DNA from: Paramoeba atlantica
Taxonomy: Eukaryota > Discosea
Assembly (NCBI GenBank): GCA_977017575.1
Contig: CDRNVI010000029.1
Location: 620,001-684,000 of the forward strand
Direction: 5' to 3'
Length of the DNA stretch: 64,000 bases
In this document: positions 1 to 10,700 of the stretch, one piece after another
How the letters are laid out: every line of letters starts with the position of its first letter
Position numbering within the stretch: the stretch's first letter is position 1
Notes under the pieces: model-generated
The model's input: only the letters and a program-made list of their open reading frames with translations
Database searches by the model: none
What the model was told of the DNA's origin: nothing
Made by a program: the position numbers and the translations under genes

Positions 1-28
1 AGGACGCACAAAGAACTCGAAATTCAGT

Positions 29-1708
29 ATGAAATTGATCGAAACGGCTAACTTTTCTTGTTCTTTGCCACCTGAACTAGGTGTCTTGCTGGCGGCAACG
101 CTGAAAATGCTTGATATTCGTATGCAATCTATTGACTACATCTCTCTTCTGATGTGTGTTCTGAATAATCATAATAGATTCTCCCGGATCCAAAGGACTA
201 TTCTTTACCATTGTCATACATCCGATGTGAATAACGATGGATATAGCAGCTTTCAATGTCTGGTGGAGCGCATTAGTGTACCCAAGTCAGTTATTTCTGG
301 GCATCAGCAACGATGTACTCAACTTGTTGATTCTATAGTACGTACAGTACACGAATGTCTGGTTAAATGCGGTAAAGATATAAGAAAACCAATGCGTTTA
401 GGATTTACACAGTGCCGTCACGTCACCTTAGAAGGATGGGTGAGATCTGTGCTCCACCTAGCATGTGAAGAACTCACTGACCCTTCAGCCATTTTTGATG
501 CACTTCTGACTTGGGGAGATGTCCAAAAACGGCGTATATTTGTGTTGGACGTATCGCTGCAACTTATGTCCGCACTTGCGAGGGATACCACAAATGCAAG
601 TCAAAATAGAAAATCGGAGGATGTCCTTCTTACTTTGAGAAGCAAAATAATAAGAAAATGTAGACCTTCCATACAGGCTCAGGAACTTCATTTTCACCCA
701 ATGTTTACTTCAGTTGCGTTATTCGCTGACAATTTAATGCATTATTCTTCTGGGTCGCGGTTATGGGCGCAATTTAGTGCTTTGGCAGATGCAGCTTTGT
801 CCCATCCAAAATATGAGGATGGCACTCGACTATACGTGAAATCTCAGAAATTAATGTTTCTTCAAACTGAGGATCTTAAACAAAACTTGCAACACATATT
901 ACACACTGGAATGAGAATGCGCAGTGATCAAAAAATCTCCTTCAGTGTGATGCGCGAGGCCGTTAGGTGCGCACTAGACGCATGCGCCCGCTGGGTTCCA
1001 AAAGACCTAAAGCTGAATGAACTTTCGATGAAAGCGAGGTACAAGTGGTGGACATTCAATGATTGTAGGGACATGGCCTTATCACTGTACGGCTCTGTTT
1101 CTGAGGCCAATGAAAAAATGAAAACTATATTCCTGAATAACTGTATACCCCCGGCCATGAAGGGCTCTGTTTCTTCAGAAGAAGAATTCTTCTTCGCGAA
1201 GAAAGTCGATTCATCAGTTCACAAGCCCAGTAAAGTATTACAGCGAAAAACGTCGTGCTGGTTACAGCTCCCCGATACCTACATTCCTGATCACATGACA
1301 GATCCCCATGTATACAACATGTTTCCGCGTATTAGATTACCCGCAGAATCTACCGCACAAGGCATTCATTCAGCTATTCGTCAGAACAGCATTGATGTTT
1401 TCCCACAAATATATGAGATGATAAAGGACTGTCACCTAAACCAGAATACTTGGTATTTAAACGACAAGGACACAGTAATACGACTTGTTCGTTGCCTATT
1501 ACATCGGCTTGATTTCGACGGTGCGATTGGGGTAATGCGTGCAGCTATTCGACTTCTGGGATATGGGCATAAAATGGACCGCGATATACAGAAAATCTTT
1601 TCTGAAATACACGATCCAAGTGGATCAATTTGCTTTAAGCTTGCATCAGGAATAATGGATGGAGAAGTACATCAAACTAAAACTCGTCACTATGCACCAA
1701 AAGTTTAG
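29..1708 (+). CDS. Unrecognised 559-aa protein, possibly 5'-partial
   Basis: A single open frame codes for 559 residues. I do not recognise the family and see no signal peptide, membrane segment or zinc-binding motif. The composition is that of a soluble, mostly helical protein with scattered Cys and His. The C-terminal third is rich in short helical stretches such as VIRLVRCLLHRLDFDGAIGV. The frame is also open from the window edge to the first ATG, so the true start may lie upstream of base 1 and this Met may be internal. A palindromic repeat begins 84 bases after the stop. Codon use is that of an ordinary moderately expressed gene, like the CDC16-like gene near the other end, and unlike the GC-rich ribosomal genes. 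It is on the same strand as every other host gene in the window. That it is real coding sequence is well supported; its function is unknown. Confidence 0.75.
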   Translation: MKLIETANFSCSLPPELGVLLAATLKMLDIRMQSIDYISLLMCVLNNHNRFSRIQRTILYHCHTSDVNNDGYSSFQCLVERISVPKSVISGHQQRCTQLVDSIVRTVHECLVKCGKDIRKPMRLGFTQCRHVTLEGWVRSVLHLACEELTDPSAIFDALLTWGDVQKRRIFVLDVSLQLMSALARDTTNASQNRKSEDVLLTLRSKIIRKCRPSIQAQELHFHPMFTSVALFADNLMHYSSGSRLWAQFSALADAALSHPKYEDGTRLYVKSQKLMFLQTEDLKQNLQHILHTGMRMRSDQKISFSVMREAVRCALDACARWVPKDLKLNELSMKARYKWWTFNDCRDMALSLYGSVSEANEKMKTIFLNNCIPPAMKGSVSSEEEFFFAKKVDSSVHKPSKVLQRKTSCWLQLPDTYIPDHMTDPHVYNMFPRIRLPAESTAQGIHSAIRQNSIDVFPQIYEMIKDCHLNQNTWYLNDKDTVIRLVRCLLHRLDFDGAIGVMRAAIRLLGYGHKMDRDIQKIFSEIHDPSGSICFKLASGIMDGEVHQTKTRHYAPKV

Positions 1709-1791
1709 TGATGATAATTTGCATAAAAAGAAAAAATGGATGTTTCATTCACACCATCAAAGTTGGGATACATTTAGTTTTTCTTTTTTAT

Positions 1792-1888
1792 GCTCTTCGT
1801 TAAACGCGGTGGTGGTTTTCAACGCGAAGCGGGGAGCAACCGGGAACACGGTTTAAGTTGAAAACAACCACCGCGTTTAACGAAGAGC
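1792..1888. repeat. Solo palindromic hairpin repeat (family H), copy 1
   Basis: The arm GCTCTTCGTTAAACGCGG at 1792 is answered by its reverse complement ending at 1888. An inner stem TTTTCAAC / GTTGAAAA encloses a loop that differs from the other copies. The same structure recurs near 3610-3690, 4560-4655, 25990-26095 and 50135-50230. Confidence 0.85.
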
Positions 1889-2790
1889 ACAAAAAACACA
1901 ATTATACCTAGGAGGTACAATAGGTGTCCCTAGGTATAATAACCCGGAGTAAAATAATAGTGGTATAAAATAATAGGGTATAATAATAGTGAGGTATTTT
2001 CGGACTGTTGTTTCCCGGATTTTTTATGATCCGAGGCCTTTATGACTCAGCGTCTGAGTGACGCTTTCCACTGCGTGGTGCGTAGTGAGGTATTTTCGGA
2101 CTGTTGTTTCCCGGAAATTCAGGAGTTTACTTTCTTTTGCGGCTCTTTTCTCGCGTTACAGCTTAACTCCTTTTAACTGAACAGCCTTGGCTTTTTCAAC
2201 TTCAGCGATGCTGCACCTTTCACGCAATTCATTAATCTTTTTCATGATATCCGCTCGTTCATTTTAACAAGATACGATCTTTTTCTACATCGGTGTGATT
2301 TTCTTTTTCAGAGAGGTACATTGTTTAGCTTTAACCCGACAAAGGTCTCGACTGTCTCTCAACTCGGCCTCAATTTTTCTTCCGTTTCCGTCGGCAAAAC
2401 GTCATGTGAAGTCGTGATGTGCTCGACAAGATTCAGTTCCACTCCTGCTGCATGAGAAGTCGTGATATGGTCAATCAGGTTCATTTGCTCTTCTGTCAAC
2501 AGGAGGAGAAGCAATCTTTCTTTTTGCATCGCACCGCCACCTGCTGCCGAATGCTGTGGCCAGACCGTGCCCGCCATACAGTATTTAATTCCGGTAATAC
2601 AGTATTTAATTCCGGTAATACAGTATTTAACTCCGGTCAGGTGGTACTGTCTGTTCGTCGGCATAGCGCACCGCACCGTCCGAGCTACCCTATTATTATT
2701 ATCATTACTCAAAGCCTTTGGAATTCTCAACAACTCAAGTTTAATTCTCGACAAAAGTCGCTTTCTCCTTTTATTATAATAGACATTATT
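1889..2790. other. Intergenic repeat-derived stretch, no gene seen
   Basis: At 1922-1948 lies a 27-bp sequence that reappears identically but inverted at 63864-63890. A 33-bp direct repeat (TAGTGAGGTATTTTCGGACT at its start) occurs at 1987-2019 and 2083-2115. Between 2150 and 2250 the minus strand has a short coiled-coil-like frame of 27 codons (MKKINELRERC at its start), possibly a transposon coding remnant. Open frames on both strands across 2359-2841 match no family I know. Confidence 0.5.
2577..2637. repeat. 21-bp tandem repeat, three copies
   Basis: The unit TACAGTATTTAATTCCGGTAA starts at 2577, 2598 and 2619. The third copy has one change (AACTCC for AATTCC) and is cut short. Confidence 0.9.
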
Positions 2791-3678
2791 GCGGTGGTTG
2801 TAAAACTACCGCTCTACACTCGATTATTGAAAAAAAAGTGAACAAAAACAGTGAAAATATAAAGAGGAACACAGTAATATAATAGAAGAAAAAAATATAA
2901 AAGGGGGCTCCGGTGGTCCAAAACTGAAAATTTTTTTTGAAAAAAATGGGGGGTCCATGGGGGGGGTCCAGGGGGGGGGTCCAGGGGGGGGTCCAGGGGG
3001 GGGGGGCATGGTCGATCAAATTTTTTCGAAAAAATTAGTTTTCGAAAAAAAACCGCAGAAAGGGTAGCCGGGGTCTTGGCGCGCATTTTCCACCCCCCTA
3101 CCCGGGGGTGACCCCCCCGCGTATCCACAGGACGGGTCCGCCAAGTTCGGATTTTTTCGGAAAAAAAAATTTGAAAAAAATTTCAACTTGGCGAAACAAA
3201 TGACAAAAAAAATATTTTTCCAAAATCGTTTCCCCTATTGTATTTTGATAGTTTGGGACCTACACTAGCTTTCTACGCAGTTGTTTTCGCAAGGTATCAC
3301 TTCTTCGAACTGTGGTGCGCCCCCCAAAATGACCCATTTTTGACTAAAAAAGGTGAAAAAGTATTTTTCGGACCTAAAGGGGCATTTTTGTGTCGAAAGA
3401 ATGGTATGGTTGGAGTCGCATTCTCTACCCAATACGTTCGGTAGGCTTTCATTCATGCCTGCGAGTGATTTCCCACGCGCAAATGTCGGATTTAGTGCTC
3501 TGAGAGCAAAAATATGCGAAAATGACCCCATTTTTACCCGAAATTCGGCTATTTTTGGCTATAATCTTTCCGTTTTCCAGGCTAAATTTTCTTTTTTAGG
3601 CTCTTCGTTAAACGCGGCGGGAGTTTTCAACGCGAAGCGCGCAGCATGAGTGACTTCTAAGTTGAAAACAACCACCGC
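2791..3678 (+). mobile_element. ~890-bp TIR/hairpin element, copy 1 (direct)
   Basis: The ends are the 11-bp inverted repeat GCGGTGGTTGT / ACAACCACCGC, and the left end itself folds with a nearby ACTACCGC. The interior holds G-runs alternating with GGTCCA, then a block that can be read open on both strands, then family-H hairpin arms at the right end. The arms extend past the TIR (TTTAACGAAGAGCC). Copy 2 follows with an offset of 960 bases, and an inverted copy lies at 26009-26884. No known transposase domain is present, so it is best called a non-autonomous element of unknown superfamily. Confidence 0.75.
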
Positions 3679-3750
3679 GTTTAACGAAGAGCCTAAAAAA
3701 GAAAATTAATAATTTCTATTATAAAAGGATCCCAATTATTAATATTTATT

Positions 3751-4639
3751 GCGGTGGTTGTAAAACTACCGCTCTACACTCGATTATTGAAAAAAAAGTG
3801 AACAAAAACAGTGAAAATATAAAGGGGAACACAGTAATATAATAGAAGAAAAAAATATAAAAGGGGGCTCCGGTGGTCCAAAACTGAAAAAAAAAATTGA
3901 AAAAAATGGGGGGTCCATGGGGGGGGTCCAGGGGGGGGGTCCAGGGGGGGGGTCCAGGGGGGGGGGGCATGGTCGAGCAAATTTTTTCGAAAAAATTAGT
4001 TTTCGAAAAAAAACCGCAGAAAGGGTAGCCGGGGTCTTGGCGCGCATTTTCCACCCCCCTACCCGGGGGTGACCCCCCCGCGTATCCGCAGGACGGGTCC
4101 GCCAAGTTCGGATTTTTTCGGAAAAAATTTTTTGAAAAAAATTTCAACTTGGCAAAAAAAATGACAAAAAAAATATTTTTCCAAAATCGTTTCCCCTATT
4201 GTATTTTGATAGTTTGGGACCTACACTTGCTTTCTACGCAGTTGTTTTCGCAAGGTATCACTTGTTCGAACTGTGGTGCGCCCCCCAAAATGACCCATTT
4301 TTGACTAAAAAAGGTGAAAAAGTATTTTTCGGACCTAAAGGGGCATTTTTGTGTCGAAAGAATGGTATGCTTGGAGTCGCATTCTCTACCCAATACGTTC
4401 GGTAGGCTTTCATTCATGCCTGCGAGTGATTTCCCACGCGCAAATGTCGGATTTAGTGCTCTGAGAGCAAAAATATGCGAAAATGACCCCATTTGTACCC
4501 GAAATTCGGCTATTTTTGGCTATAATCTTTCCGTTTTCCAGGCTAAATTTTCTTTTTTAGGCTCTTCGTTAAACGCGGCGGTAGTTTTCAACGCGAAGCG
4601 CGCAGCATGAGTGACTTCTAAGTTGAAAGCAACCACCGC
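3751..4639 (+). mobile_element. ~890-bp TIR/hairpin element, copy 2 (direct)
   Basis: This copy is nearly identical to the one at 2791-3678, with only a handful of substitutions and small homopolymer indels, and has the same 11-bp terminal inverted repeats. The low divergence points to recent duplication or homogenisation. The 72 bases between the copies are AT-rich and share TATTATAA-like sequence with the left flank of copy 1. Confidence 0.8.
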
Positions 4640-4895
4640 GTTTAACGAAGAGCCTAAAAATGTTGGCGTTGTAGTAGTTTGGAGGAGGTTAGTTTACTTG
4701 TCTGGAGGATTGTGTATTTTTTTCCCTATATTGCCTCAACTAGTTTACCCATCTGGAGGCAAAGCCCAACTGTGAGCGAAGCCCACATCTAGAGGCAAAA
4801 GCCCCCGTTTGCGAGCAGCTGTAGGCGTAGCCCTGGGACAGAATTATATTTTTTGGCGACCCGCGCGCTCCAGCGCGAACGAAGCGAACGACGAG

Positions 4896-5060
4896 ATGAC
4901 GCGGGCTCATCGCATGAATTTTTTCGCAGAATTGGCTAACGGTTCCCCCGCTATCAACGGAGGATCCCGCGTGAGTCGTACCCTAGAAGACATCCGACGT
5001 TTTTGCAAGGAGGTTAGATTTTTCCGCAGCGATGAAGACAGCGATTCGGATTCTGACTAA
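4896..5060 (+). CDS. Small ORF inside the foldback element
   Basis: This 54-codon frame (MTRAHRMNFFAELANG at its start) ends in a Ser/Asp-rich acidic tail (SDEDSDSDSD). It is almost the only unique coding-like sequence between the inverted arms. I do not recognise it. It may be the 5' fragment of a captured gene or a chance frame; nothing independent supports translation. Confidence 0.25.
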   Translation: MTRAHRMNFFAELANGSPAINGGSRVSRTLEDIRRFCKEVRFFRSDEDSDSDSD

Positions 5061-5173
5061 AAGCAAACGTTATCCGTGTTAGTCCGCATGTAATGATTCG
5101 TCACAGGATATTACTTTCTCAATTCTGTGTCAGATTCAGGATAAATCATTCAGTATCCTACAGTATCCTACAT

Positions 5174-5250
5174 TCAGTGTCCTACACTTCACTACATACG
5201 TTGACAACGCCTGCGTAGCCAAAACTACGAAATTCACTGAGCTTGGAACG
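5174..5250. repeat. Dispersed repeat shared with 14537-14615
   Basis: A block beginning TTCAGTGTCCTACACTTCAC and running through GCGTAGCCAAAACTACGAAATTC occurs here and again at about 14537-14615 with few differences. It lies inside the foldback element here and beside 19-bp arrays at the other site. Confidence 0.7.
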
Positions 5251-5483
5251 GGTAAACACAGGTTCTCAGTGCGCGACCCGCGCGCTCCAGCGCGGGTCGC
5301 CAAAAAATATTATTATGTCCCAGGGCTACGCTCACAGTTGGGCCTTGCTCGCAAACGGGGGCTTTTGCCTCCAGAAGTAGGTTCGCTCACAGTTGGGCCT
5401 TGCTCGCAAACGGGGGCCTTGCTTGTGGACTTCGGCTTCGCTCGCAGTTGGGCTTTGCCTCCAGATGGGTAAAAGATAAATGG

Positions 5484-5545
5484 GGGGTAGGTGGTAGTTG
5501 TTTTGGGGAATATGAGAGGCCGAATGCGCGGAGGGGCCGGCCGGT
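5484..5545. repeat. Fragment of GC-rich short repeat (family G)
   Basis: The stretch TAGGTGGTAGTTGTTTTGGG through GGAGGGGCCGGCCGG matches one half of the family-G repeats at 15723-15894, 16218-16338 and 51605-51775. Confidence 0.65.
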
Positions 5546-5816
5546 CAAATGAGTCACGTCAAAGTGTGACGCTGAGTTCGTGGGAAGCAATTTGCGAAGC
5601 CCTAGGTGATGATCAGTTCTATTGGACGACACCGAGACAAACCACAGAAATCCCAGATACGACAAGGTCTAGATATCATAAAGAGAGAAAAAACCGGAGC
5701 TGTGGACGCGAAAAAGAATGACGGAGATATAACAATGCGATACGCGACCGATGAGTTGAATCGATGCGTGTGCTGACTCTACCTTCCACCGTCATTCACA
5801 GAAAATTAACAAAAAA

Positions 5817-5936
5817 TGTATTATGACAGATAAGGGTGCTGTAAGACAGATAAGGGTGCATTATGACAGATAAGGGTGCATTTATGACAGATAAGGGTGC
5901 GAGTTTCTATGACAGATAAGGGCGCGGGTGCCCCCC
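5817..5936 (+). repeat. ~20-bp tandem array (GACAGATAAGGG type)
   Basis: Five units share GACAGATAAGGGTGC, separated by ATTAT-like linkers of varying length. The last full unit is followed by GTGCGAGTTT, one further unit, then GCGCGGGTGCCCCCC. The array at 11261-11335 ends in the same two-box arrangement although its unit core is different. No coding sequence is seen from here to 6097. Confidence 0.85.
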
Positions 5937-6097
5937 TCTACTAACAACTTCTATTGTTTGTCGATATGTACAAATTTCTACGAAAATTATTGGCACAAAA
6001 ATTATTGATTTCTTAATTAAAAGTTGCAGAGCTTCGCCAATAATTAAAAACTCAATCCTATCCTCCTAATAGGTCGGTTAAAAACCGATTAAAGATA

Positions 6098-7198
6098 CTA
6101 CTGTTCTAATTTTCGTGAAGCCTTCTTTCTCTTGGGAGACTCCTTCCTCTTTGTTTCCACGATCTTATCAAACTCCCTATTTCCCTTGCAACTTTTTTCT
6201 TTACCGACATCAGGCCTTTTCAGGATCATAGCATTCGTTTTTTCAGACGGTTTCACTCCGGGCTCTCCAGATAGTAAGCTACCCTTTTTGGATAGAGCCC
6301 CACTTGCAGTAGTGTTATTCTTGCGTTTGGATGAAATAGTGTCAACATTCCTTCTTGGGCGCAATATGAGTGTCGCTTCTGGCGAGGATATGGGATCAGA
6401 AGAAGAAGAAGAAGGAGCTTTTGTCGTCTTCAACCTCTTTGCCTCTTGTGATTTTAACGGCCTTCGTGACGCCGAGAGAGCCAAGACATCAGCTTTGTCG
6501 TTATATTCGTTCCCATTATGAGATTTAACTTTGCACACATACAAATTAACATTCTGAGATTTTAGTTTCCGCACCTGATGATCTATATCTTGTAGAATGT
6601 TTCTGTTGACGACGCGGTCATACCCTATTACCCGTCTCCGAATGCGAACATGATGAAAGAAGTTCCACACATAGAACGAATCTGTGTGTACTACGATATC
6701 TTTTGCTCCGTCCGGTATTCTTTTAAGCGCCTCTCGAAAAGATTCAGCCTCAGCTTGCTCGGCACTATCAACATCTAGTGTTAAGGAAAAACATTTATCG
6801 GTTGTCCATCGTTGAAGCACAACAATTCCAGCACCTGCTCTGATCTCGTTTGTCACCCGCAAGGCACGGACTGAACCATCAATATAGAAGTGAACCTCAT
6901 CATCTTTTACTGGAAAAGGATCAGAACTTTCTTCGACAAATTGCAAATCGTAAGGCGTATCTTGCTTCAAGGCGTGGGCATGCTTACTTTTCCATCTAGG
7001 AGAAGAGAGTCTTTCGTAATCCGGAAGCAGTTCGAGTGCTACCTTTAAATCTTCACATAACTTTTTCCAGTGATCTCGATCCTGAGCGTATACGAGGGCT
7101 TGTTCTTCGGTAATGTCCAGATCGTGAAAGCAAGCTTCGCTTGGTGAGAGATTTCGTTTCCTATCGCTGCATTTCCATTGGATAAGATCTCGAAACAT
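6098..7198 (-). pseudogene. LINE 3' end: RNase H domain with basic tail (5'-truncated copy)
   Basis: The 366-residue frame opens with the segment usual at the end of LINE ORF2 (AQDRDHWKKL, residues 37-46). Upstream of its first Met the same frame reads VGHILRHSF, the equivalent of the conserved GHVLR motif. Residues ~100-245 form an RNase HI fold with its acidic residues visible: FYIDGS, the Glu in AEAESF, HTDS and NDKAD. A Ser/Lys/Arg-rich tail of ~120 residues follows, perhaps binding nucleic acid. A stop lies 12 codons before the Met, just past the point where similarity begins, as expected for a 5'-truncated insertion. It may derive from the same family as the LINE at 7797-11161, which ends before this region, so the two need not be one copy. 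Confidence 0.75.
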
Positions 7199-7258
7199 GA
7201 ATGAGTGCCTGAGAATGTGACCAACATGATATCATACGCTCGTGGAGCAGAGATACGT

Positions 7259-7322
7259 CTCTCTGTGTGACGGCCGATACCATCGGCGCATGACCCGCAT
7301 ACGACGGGTGTCACACAGAGAG
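7259..7322. repeat. Perfect 13-bp inverted repeat
   Basis: CTCTCTGTGTGAC at 7259 pairs with GTCACACAGAGAG ending at 7322. The loop includes CCGCATACGACGGGT, which also occurs inverted near 28527-28542. It sits at the 5' truncation point of the LINE fragment. Confidence 0.8.
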
Positions 7323-7539
7323 TGGAGTGCGAGGTAGGAGACGAGTCGCCCATCGGTCATGCTACAGCACGTATAGCCATGGTTCATGCTGCAACACGGT
7401 CAAGCCGTGGGTTCATGCTGTCAGATGGTCTATCGTGGATCATGATGCATCATGGGGAGGTCCGTTACCGCCGCACTCGCTACAGCATGTAGGGAGAGAG
7501 GGGTGCAAGTTCGCATCCCCTATACACGCATACAACGTG

Positions 7540-7795
7540 TCCTCCCGCCGTAGCACGCCCAGTGGTCCTCAAGGGAGGCCACCATGGCGCATAGCTCCCG
7601 GGAGAAGAAAGCACGAGAAGGAGAGAGCCGGGGAGGGAAGAAAGCTCACTCGAAGAGAGCGAGCCGGGGAGGGGTGAAGAGTGCGAAGTGCGTCCCCTAC
7701 TTCCGCGAGAAAGAGGGACAGTTCCAGCTAGCCGTCAGCCGGAAACGGGCATTTAAAAGTAAGAATATGCCCGTTTCCGGGAAAAGAAAGGAAGG
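7540..7795 (+). repeat. ~250-bp repeat ending in a stable hairpin, copy 1
   Basis: GGGAGGCCACCATGGCGCAT, GAGGGACAGTTCC and a terminal hairpin at 7739-7780 (CCGGAAACGGGCAT / ATGCCCGTTTCCGG) occur in this order. The same order is found inverted at 19361-19620, where the stem carries a compensatory change. Open frames through the block are low-complexity and unconvincing. Confidence 0.7.
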
Positions 7796-7796
7796 G

Positions 7797-10700
7797 CTAG
7801 CAAAATGTACCAACAAGGTACAGAAACTGTATCTTTATCTTTATTTTAGCCCGACTAACGCGATGTACGGTGGAGAAACGAGGAGTGCCGCAATAAAGTG
7901 ACTCGATAGGGTAGTAGTGTCCAAACTCGTCCAGTTTAGCACAATTACAGCAAAATCTTCGCATCATATTGAGCTCAACTTCTGTTTGCCGAAGCATTTT
8001 GTTGGATATGGAAAGCGAAGCGGCACCAAAGGTCATGATTGGATAAACGAGGCAATTAAACAAACGCAGTTTTGTTGATGCACTCAGTGGCGAGTCCCAA
8101 ATGCCCTTGAGCTTCCGAAATGCGGCCCAGGTGAGCCTTAAGCGGTCTTTTACTGGCGAAGAAACTCCTGAATCCTGAATGTTTCCCAGATAGCGGTAAG
8201 AGTCAACAAGAGGAATTTTTCCCATTTGGCCCGCCCGAAGATCACGAGTCCCTCCTGGAACCTTACCGAAGGCCATCTAGGCAGTTTTGGTAGGCCCTAC
8301 GGCGATTCTAAGATTAGCCTGCTTAGACTCATCCGATGTTGCTTCTATCATCCGGGATAGATCCCCCTTCGTCGTGGCGAGAAGAGCAATGTCATCTGCA
8401 TAATTAATGTCCGTGAGCCGAGTCTCCTGAAGACCCCTGCTTTTAGTTCCCTTGCTCTTCAGAAGAACACCGAAAGGTTTATTATCCAGAGCGCGATGAA
8501 GAATACGATCCACCACGAGAACGAATAGATACGGGGCTAAAACATCTCCTTGAAGAATACCCGTATGGATTGAAAATGATGCCGTGTCTCCAAACGGTGT
8601 TCGAACGATCCCTCGCAGCCCACTGTAGAGCGACATTATCATGCGAATTAAGTTTTTCCCTACGCGAAAAGCTACCAGCGCACCATGTAAGGCATTGAAA
8701 GAAACAGATGGAAACGCCTTCGCAAAGTCAAGGAACGCGACTGCAACTCCAGACTTATCCCTGCACGCCCTAACCTTCGTCTCGTTAAGGAAAATCTGCG
8801 CCCCTGCAGTGGAGCGTTCAGGGCGAAACCCAAATTGGCTATCACGGAGTATCGGTTCAATCGAGGGGCGAATCCGCTGCAGTATCATGCAGTTCATGAG
8901 CTTTACAATACTATTGACTAGGCAAATAGGGCGCCAGTTCGCGATTTGTGATAAATCACCCTTTTTTGGTATACACTGTAGGTACCTGTAGGATAAATTT
9001 CCAGCAATCAGGTGAAACACCCGTTTCATGTACGCTGTTGATAATATTGAGAAGGGTTCGTCTAAGCTCATCGTGCTCAACCATGATTATGAGCACTTCC
9101 GCTGGTATTTGATCCATTCCCGGGGCTTTGTTGCGGGCCAGTCTCTGTACACAAGATGTAAGCTCTTCTTCACTGAACGGTGAGTCATTTACTTCAATCG
9201 ACGAATGAGGAGCATCATCGAATTTGATTGTCGAATTTCCGCGATCGCCGTCACCCATTCTGGCGAAAAAGTCTCGTACAATTTTTAACGTTTCTCGTGT
9301 CGAGGAAGTGTCGATACTGAACGCTTTCCTGTATAATCCACAAATTCGTCGTAGTGTACGCCATGGATTGGATCTGTTACTACGAAGTCCAGATTCAATT
9401 TCATTACATTCTCGTGATATTTCGTCCTCTATTTCGTGCCTATGAGTCTGAATCATTTTCTCGAAATGTTGTGGTTTACTACTTTGTAGAAAAAGATCTC
9501 GTACGCTCCTAGGCAGAGCTTGTTCGTCGTCTGGTTTGTTTTCGTGGCCCTGCTCTGTGTCCACCTCTTTTGCGTCTTCCGTTCTCATTCGTGAAATTGA
9601 TTTGCATGTGCTTATCATCGCATCGGATGAGTTATCCCACGTTATAGATGATTCCTTTTCAGTAATCTCCCAACCCTTTTGTCTAAACATCAGCCTCCGT
9701 TTCTCATCCCTCAATTGGGCCCAAGGAACCCTTTCTGGCCCTTTTCGTCCTCCAGAGCGCCACTTGATATGAACATTTGCCAAGACAAGGCAATGCGTTG
9801 TAGGAATGGGTGCTTTAAGAACTTTATGAGCACAAACGCTTGAAGAAAACCGATCGCTAACTAAAATATGATCGAGCTGCCTCTTGATTCGGTTTCCTTT
9901 GTTCTTCATTCGCATTTGTTGAAGCGTAGTGCTACTAGTTGAGGTTTTATCTTCATTTTCTGTCTTCTTTTGTTGTGCATTTTCATTCACTTTCTTGTAT
10001 AAATTTTTTCCCCAGATATACCGTTCTTTTGGCTTGATTTTTCTCGACATGGTAGCTCGCATGTCCATTTTCGCCGACTCGGACAGAGTGAGTGCGCAGA
10101 TTCACATCCAATGGAACACATTAATCCTTTTAGTTGAGATATGGCCGCAGGGTCCATAACCTTGCTCGTAACTAAAGTTAGAGGTGCATTAAAATCTCCA
10201 ATAACCAACAAGGGGCGCTGTTTTGCTTTGTAATCTACTCCGCGACATGACCGAGTTACTTCGCCTATAAACTCCGTATGTGTGGCTTCAGAGGAGTCCC
10301 TCGTTGGGGCATAGACATTCAACAAAAGGCCTTTCCCATCTTCCAGCTGATAAGTGGCACCCATAATCCTCCCACTTACCTTCCAAACTCTCAAAAGAGC
10401 CCGCGAACTAATGATACGCATTCCATTGTAGGAATCCTGACCTGTGGCGGACTGCAAATATATGTGAAACTGTTGTCCTAAGTTGCAAATCTGCCTGTAG
10501 AGTACGCCATCCTCGTGGCCGTCTTCTGAAAACTTGTCTCCTGAAGGCACATAATGTCGATCCCCTTTTCTGTCATAAGGGAGAGAATCTTGCAAAAACG
10601 TGAAGAGCGAAGTATAGAAAATTCATCGTCTCCCTCCAGTTTGAGAGTCGTCACGTTTAGCGTACCAACCGTAGTATCTTTCTTCCCAGCGGAACATCTA

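Larger units (their letters stand above)
4744..5473. mobile_element. 730-bp foldback element with long inverted arms
   Basis: The left arm starts TTTACCCATCTGGAGGCAAA and the right arm ends with the matching TTTGCCTCCAGATGGGTAAA. Both arms carry short modules (GCCCAACTGTGAGCG, GGCAAAAGCCCCC, GTTTGCGAGC), and the right arm has one extra module. The inner ends are GGCGACCCGCGCG / CGCGGGTCGCC. Solo arm-like pieces lie near 11453-11555 and 19107-19262. The unique interior includes a 54-codon frame at 4896-5060. Confidence 0.7.

Noticed and set aside
2786-3128. Proline-rich frames (PPPPGPPPGPP) in the 890-bp elements
   Set aside because: They are translations of GGGGGGTCCA runs in repeats, occur in several frames at once and change length with each homopolymer indel.
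8641-8991. Plus-strand frames over the LINE
   Set aside because: They are antisense to the RT domain and have no motif of their own.
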